From contig DBVW01000010.1 in the NCBI GenBank assembly GCA_002308495.1, positions 1-45,219 of the forward strand: a DNA stretch of 45,219 bases, given 5' to 3'. The notes beneath the pieces were generated by a model. The model was given only the letters and a program-made list of their open reading frames with translations, searched no databases and was not told the origin of the DNA. Position 1 is the stretch's first letter. Each line of letters begins with the position of its first letter. This DNA comes from Alphaproteobacteria bacterium UBA1254 (lineage in GTDB: Bacteria; Pseudomonadota; Alphaproteobacteria; RF32; CAG-239). A program made the position numbers and the translations under genes. Of the stretch, positions 41,107-45,219 are shown one piece after another.

Positions 41107-41580
41107 ATGCCAAACCCGATTGATACGAAAATAATCAGCAAACTTGCTGAAATTTTAAATAAATCTAATTTAACGGAACTTGAATATGAAGACGAAACGG
41201 TGCGTATTTCGCTTGCCCGTCAAAACGGTGCGGCTTTGCCGCCTCAAGTTGTTGTTGCGCAACCTTTGGTAGAGGAAAAACCGAAAGAAGAAGAAAAGGA
41301 ATTGCCTCAAGAGGTTGAAAACCTTATTCAAGACCATCAGGATGATGAAAACGCCGTTAAATCGCCGATGGTCGGTGTCGTTTATTTAGCTCCGAATCAA
41401 ACAAGCCCGAATTTTGTTAAAGTCGGCGATGATGTTAAGGCCGGCGACACGGTATGCTTGATTGAGGCGATGAAAACCTTCAATCCGGTTAAAGCTCATA
41501 AGAGCGGTCGCGTGACGAAAATTTTGGTTGAAGCGGGCGATCCTGTCGAATATGGTGCGCCTTTAATTGTGATTGAATAA
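41107..41580 (+). CDS. accB: Biotin carboxyl carrier protein of acetyl-CoA carboxylase
   Basis: AccB carries carboxybiotin between biotin carboxylase and carboxyltransferase in the first step of fatty-acid synthesis. The 157-residue protein has an N-terminal helical domain (1-38), an acidic, Pro- and Gln-containing linker (40-82) and the C-terminal biotinyl domain (83-157), with the attachment site EAMKT (K123). AAGGG precedes the ATG. accC starts 15 bases after the stop. Confidence 0.96.
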   Translation: MPNPIDTKIISKLAEILNKSNLTELEYEDETVRISLARQNGAALPPQVVVAQPLVEEKPKEEEKELPQEVENLIQDHQDDENAVKSPMVGVVYLAPNQTSPNFVKVGDDVKAGDTVCLIEAMKTFNPVKAHKSGRVTKILVEAGDPVEYGAPLIVIE

Positions 41581-41595
41581 CAATAGGTTAATCTG

Positions 41596-42939
41596 ATGTT
41601 TGAAAAAATCTTAATCGCAAATCGCGGCGAAATTGCCTTACGTATTCAGCGTGCTTGCCGCGAGATGGGTATTAAAACGGTTGCGGTTCACTCTGAGGAA
41701 GATGCAAATGCGATGCATGTCCGCATGGCAGATGAGGCCGTTTGCATCGGTCCGGCAAGGGCGGCCGATTCGTATTTAAACAAGCCGGCTATTATTTCGG
41801 CGGCGGTTATTACCGGTGCTGATGCCATCCACCCCGGATACGGCTTTTTATCCGAAAATGCGGATTTTGCCGAAATGGTTGAGCGCCATGGCATCGCTTT
41901 TATCGGTCCGACCTCGGCTCAAATGCGCCTGATGGGCGATAAAATTGCGGCACGCGCGGCGGCTCAAAAGGCGGGTATGCCTGTGGCCCCCGGTTCTCCG
42001 GAGTTAAAAACGCTTGATGAAGCTTATATTTGGGCTAAAAAAATCGGTTTTCCCGTAATGGTTAAAGCCAAAGACGGCGGTGGCGGCAAAGGTATGAAAG
42101 TTGCCATGAAAGCGGAAGATTTACCCGAAGCTTATTCTTTGGCTCGTGCAGAAGCAAAAGCCTCGTTTACGAGCGATGCGGTTTATCTTGAAAAGTTCTT
42201 GACGAACCCGCGTCATATTGAAATTCAAATTTTGGCGGATAGTTTCGGAAACGTCGTTCACTTAGGCGAAAGAGATTGTTCGATTCAACGCGGCAATCAA
42301 AAGGTGATTGAAGAAACACCTTCGCCGGCCTTAAATGAGAGCGCACGTCAAAACATATGTAAAATTGTGCGCAAAGCCATTCAAAAAATAGGTTACACAA
42401 ACGCCGGAACGTTAGAGTTTTTATATGAAGACGGCAAATTTTATTTCATGGAAATGAACACACGTTTGCAAGTTGAACATCCGATTACCGAAGTTGTTAC
42501 GGATATTGATATCGTGCGCGAACAAATTCGTATTGCAAGCGGTGCAAAATTGAGCTACAAGCAAGAAGATATCACATTTTCCGGCCATGCGATAGAATGT
42601 CGTATCAATGCCGAAAATCCGGACACATTTACGCCTTGTCCCGGAAAAATCAGCGAATGGCACGCCCCCGGTGGTTTAGGTGTCCGTGTCGATTCGGAAA
42701 TTTATTCCGGCTATACGATACCGTCGTGTTATGACAGTATGATTGCCAAATTAATCATCAGTTCAAAAACAAGAAGCGGCGCAATTATGCGCTTGCGTCG
42801 GGCTTTGGATGAGTTTGTCATTATGGGCATTGACACAACGATTCCTCTTTTACAGGAAATTATTTCCGATGCGGACTTTATTGACGGAACATATAACATT
42901 CACTGGCTTGAAAACTTTATGAAAAAACGCGGCTCTTAA
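41596..42939 (+). CDS. accC: Biotin carboxylase of acetyl-CoA carboxylase
   Basis: AccC carboxylates the biotin on AccB with ATP and bicarbonate. The 447-residue protein has the N-terminal biotin carboxylase domain (FEKILIANRGEIALRI) and the ATP-grasp region with the glycine-rich loop KAKDGGGGKGM. HLGERDCSIQRGNQKVIEE and EMNTRLQVEHPITE mark the active site, and the C-terminal domain is complete. Followed after 15 bases by the membrane protein at 42955, which may be read on the same transcript. Confidence 0.97.
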   Translation: MFEKILIANRGEIALRIQRACREMGIKTVAVHSEEDANAMHVRMADEAVCIGPARAADSYLNKPAIISAAVITGADAIHPGYGFLSENADFAEMVERHGIAFIGPTSAQMRLMGDKIAARAAAQKAGMPVAPGSPELKTLDEAYIWAKKIGFPVMVKAKDGGGGKGMKVAMKAEDLPEAYSLARAEAKASFTSDAVYLEKFLTNPRHIEIQILADSFGNVVHLGERDCSIQRGNQKVIEETPSPALNESARQNICKIVRKAIQKIGYTNAGTLEFLYEDGKFYFMEMNTRLQVEHPITEVVTDIDIVREQIRIASGAKLSYKQEDITFSGHAIECRINAENPDTFTPCPGKISEWHAPGGLGVRVDSEIYSGYTIPSCYDSMIAKLIISSKTRSGAIMRLRRALDEFVIMGIDTTIPLLQEIISDADFIDGTYNIHWLENFMKKRGS

Positions 42940-42954
42940 TTCAAAGGTGTTCAA

Positions 42955-43671
42955 ATGGAAAAAGAGCTTCAAATCAAACAACTGTGCATAGACACGCTGT
43001 CCTTTATGGCTAAAAACTGTTTTTTGCTTATTTTGTTTGGTTCGGCTTCTTTTTTAGCGTCGTTTTTGAGCTTAAAATTTATGTTTAAACATCAAATGAC
43101 GATGCTTTGGTCGTATGCCCTGTTTTGTTATGTGTTTTACTACATTTTTATCAGTCTTTATTATGAGCAAAAACCGATTTTCACAAGCGAAAAGCTAGTC
43201 AATTCGGCCATTAAAATAGCGGTTATTTTTGCGATTTCGCTGCTTGTGGTAATTTGCGGACATTTGTTTTTGAAACTATTAAAATATATGTCTCAATGGC
43301 TGATCGGTTTTCCCGATATTTATGAGTTTTTGAAACGTAGCTACCAATTTTTAAACGGTTCTAAAACGGGGCAGTTTTTGCTTTATATTCCGTTGATTTT
43401 TCTTTTGACGTTTACCTTTTTTATTCCCGGTTTTACTTGGGTTTCAAGCATTAACGGAGATGATGCTTCGTTGTGGTCGGCTTATGCGAAAACGCATGGA
43501 AACTACATTAAAATAGCCTTGATTTTGGTTGTTTTATATGTTTTCTTTCCGTTTATGTTAAATCTGGTCGGTAAATATTCACCGTTGCATTTAAGTATCA
43601 AACACGCCTTAAAAACGGTTGTTCAATTCGTTTTTTATATCCGCCTTTATGATTTTTTCTATAAAGACTAA
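42955..43671 (+). CDS. Polytopic membrane protein, paralogous to the one at 8937
   Basis: This 238-residue protein has about five hydrophobic segments (near 18-42, 48-68, 88-112, 140-162, 180-205) and no recognised domain. It shares with the protein at 8937 a Y-V-F-x-x-I-F-x-x-x-YY-x-x-KP-x-F motif near residues 60-80, SAI soon after, W-[IV]-S-S near 160 and a YD-x-FY end. AAAGGTG precedes the ATG. It lies 15 bases after accC. Its stop overlaps the stop of the convergent U32 gene by four bases, just as the 8937 gene does with trkA. Confidence 0.85.
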   Translation: MEKELQIKQLCIDTLSFMAKNCFLLILFGSASFLASFLSLKFMFKHQMTMLWSYALFCYVFYYIFISLYYEQKPIFTSEKLVNSAIKIAVIFAISLLVVICGHLFLKLLKYMSQWLIGFPDIYEFLKRSYQFLNGSKTGQFLLYIPLIFLLTFTFFIPGFTWVSSINGDDASLWSAYAKTHGNYIKIALILVVLYVFFPFMLNLVGKYSPLHLSIKHALKTVVQFVFYIRLYDFFYKD

Positions 43672-45219
43672 ATTCCGCTTTTAAGTATATTCCCTTTCAT
43701 TGAGGGCGTTATATCTTCAAAATTCATCAGTTTTTGAGAAATTTCTTTGACCTGCCTTGCCGTATAGGGTTTATGGCAAAAATCCATTTGACAATATGTC
43801 GGCTTAACCTCCTTGGCAATGCTTGCCGCGCAAAACGGGCGTTTATCAAAAAGCATTGTCTGACACGGCACACTAAGCGCTTCAAAAATTGTGCCGTCTT
43901 TCTTTAAGCTCAGCCGTTTTTCCCCGCCTTCGCAGTGCGCGCAATCATTTTCTCTGATGCAAACAGCGCTCGTAAACAAAGGCACATCTTGATAAATAAT
44001 CAGGCTTGTTTGCAAAAAGGCTTTTGATGAGAGGGCTTTTAAGTTATGAAGCGTGTCTTCAAGCGCAAAAGAAACACGTCTTGCGCCGATATTTTGAGCC
44101 ATAAGCATCGCCTCCGTATTTAAGATATATAAAAACGGTCCGAAAGAAACATCATATTTTTCGGCATCAATGAAATCAAGTGCCCAATAATTTGAAACCT
44201 CCCATTTTCGGTATCCCAAATCCAAAAGTTTTTTAATCGCGGGTGCAAAAAGACGCGGCTTTCGGCAAACACTCGGAAGCGCAATGCGAACCTTTGAAAG
44301 AGGCAATAAAGAGAGCTTGTCAAAATCAGGCTTGTCATCAATCAGATAGATAATTTCATCAAAGCTGTCCGAATTAAGTTCACCTAAAGCTTGAAGATGA
44401 TCAACCTTAATAATCCATTTCAAATGAGCGTTATCAATCGGTTTCGGCAAAGTTGAAAGTTTTCCGTGCTTGAACACGGGGACGATTTTTTCATATAACC
44501 CGCGCCTTAAATCGTTGATAAGAGAAACGGGAACAAAAAGATTTGAAGGATTCTTGAGCTCAAAGTTCTTTAGTTCAAAAATTGTGTCGCCTGTTTTGTT
44601 AAAAGCGTTCAAAAATGCCTCATAAACTTTGTTTGAATCTTTGGCAGGTTCAAATGTACCGCACACCTCAAAAGCAAAGTCGCCCGATTTGGCAACAAGC
44701 TTGTCTTTCAAAACCTCAACCGTTACATCAACATTTATTCTGTTTTGAAATTCATGAGGTTTAGGCTTAGTATAATTATAACTTCCTTTAACTTCAGAAG
44801 AAGATGCCAAATAAACGTCCATTCCTTTTTTCAAAAGAGGGTAGCCCCTAGGAAGTTCAATTTCGGTAGGTTTGCCGGGTTTGGCACAAACAACATTTTT
44901 ACCGTTTTGTTTCATATTTTGAACCGAAAAACCGAAAGGCTTTTCATCGCCCGTTACATCAATTTGTAAACCGTCAAAACGACCGATATTATGCGTCGGT
45001 GTCAAAATAAGACAGCCTTTGACAATGTTTTCGACTTTGCCGATTTTAAGCCCGCGATGTCCCACAAAATCAGGGTCAACCACATCTTTGTTTTTGCCGT
45101 TAAAATGGAAGCTGCACCAAGGGCGCGAAAAAATCTGTTTAATGTTTTCGGCGTTTTTCGTTTCCGTCTTTTGCCCGTCTAAAATTTTCCGATAATAGTC
45201 CGTAACGGCGGCAACATAG
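43668..45219 (-). CDS. U32-family peptidase/hydroxylase-like protein, C-terminal part
   Basis: The reading frame is open to the right edge, so the gene's 5' end lies outside the window. The 517 or so visible residues begin after the N-terminal U32 catalytic half. The P-D-F-V-G-H-R-G-L-K-I-G-K-V segment (about 32 residues after the FSRPW stretch) is typical of the domain that follows it. A DUF3656-like middle and a second barrel-like half follow. A C-terminal cysteine cluster includes CIRENDCAHCEGG, CQTM, FCAAS, YCQMDFCHKP. U32 members include collagenase-like proteases and the RlhA type that hydroxylates 23S rRNA with prephenate. The visible part cannot decide between them. Confidence 0.85.
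   Translation of the reverse strand, partial: YVAAVTDYYRKILDGQKTETKNAENIKQIFSRPWCSFHFNGKNKDVVDPDFVGHRGLKIGKVENIVKGCLILTPTHNIGRFDGLQIDVTGDEKPFGFSVQNMKQNGKNVVCAKPGKPTEIELPRGYPLLKKGMDVYLASSSEVKGSYNYTKPKPHEFQNRINVDVTVEVLKDKLVAKSGDFAFEVCGTFEPAKDSNKVYEAFLNAFNKTGDTIFELKNFELKNPSNLFVPVSLINDLRRGLYEKIVPVFKHGKLSTLPKPIDNAHLKWIIKVDHLQALGELNSDSFDEIIYLIDDKPDFDKLSLLPLSKVRIALPSVCRKPRLFAPAIKKLLDLGYRKWEVSNYWALDFIDAEKYDVSFGPFLYILNTEAMLMAQNIGARRVSFALEDTLHNLKALSSKAFLQTSLIIYQDVPLFTSAVCIRENDCAHCEGGEKRLSLKKDGTIFEALSVPCQTMLFDKRPFCAASIAKEVKPTYCQMDFCHKPYTARQVKEISQKLMNFEDITPSMKGNILKSGI

Noticed and set aside
1..45219. CRISPR arrays, tRNA or rRNA genes, insertion sequences
   Set aside because: I saw no regularly spaced direct repeats, cloverleaf-like segments, rRNA sequence or transposase-like frames in any intergenic space.

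Overview
The window is about 45 kb of AT-rich, gene-dense bacterial chromosome. It looks like an alphaproteobacterium, probably a reduced, host- or gut-associated lineage (inference). Several gene orders are typical of the class: rluD-rpoH; secB divergent from a Tim44-like gene, mltA and an Smr gene; tyrS divergent from anmK; dusB followed by trkA; and secY-adk-rpsM-rpsK-rpoA with no rpsD. I see no rRNA, tRNA, CRISPR array or insertion sequence, and no gene-free stretch longer than 300 bases.

Layout. (1) 67-2009, minus: rluD then rpoH. (2) 2100-9671, plus: an unusual accessory block. It holds an unknown acidic protein, then an operon with its own strong promoter encoding a long helical protein, two membrane proteins sharing the same N-terminal membrane module, a VirD4/TraG-type coupling ATPase and a polytopic membrane protein. 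No relaxase, VirB channel gene or transposase accompanies it. (3) 9668-14075, minus: a 691-residue membrane-anchored coiled-coil protein, dusB and trkA. (4) 14316-16586, minus: a UvrD/PcrA helicase, divergent from a moxR-DUF58 pair (16689-18628, plus). (5) 18634-22268, minus: yicC, gmk, cysK, lptG, followed by a plus-strand short-chain dehydrogenase. (6) 23197-25494, minus: Tim44-like, mltA, smr; then plus-strand secB-trmL, carD and mutY, and a small minus-strand tail-anchored protein. (7) 28668-32691, plus: secY-adk and rpsM-rpsK-rpoA. The spc/alpha ribosomal region is broken at both ends: no rplO before secY and no rplQ after rpoA. (8) 32743-39667, minus: anmK, an ABC ATPase, a giant GldF-GldG-DUF4340 fusion, fieF and radC. 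(9) 39752-43671, plus: tyrS, accB-accC and a membrane protein that resembles the one ending block 2. (10) 43668 to the right edge, minus: the C-terminal part of a U32-family peptidase.

Most of the window is housekeeping: translation, RNA modification, protein export, lipoprotein/LPS/murein handling, fatty-acid initiation, DNA repair and ion transport. The best candidate for something undescribed is block 2: a coupling ATPase in an operon with duplicated membrane modules, a nuclease-like but apparently inactive domain and a linker with repeated acidic motifs. Second come the fused ABC/GldG/DUF4340 protein, the divergent AnmK, the rearranged ribosomal operon and a repeated intergenic element (14188-14207 and 23108-23127).
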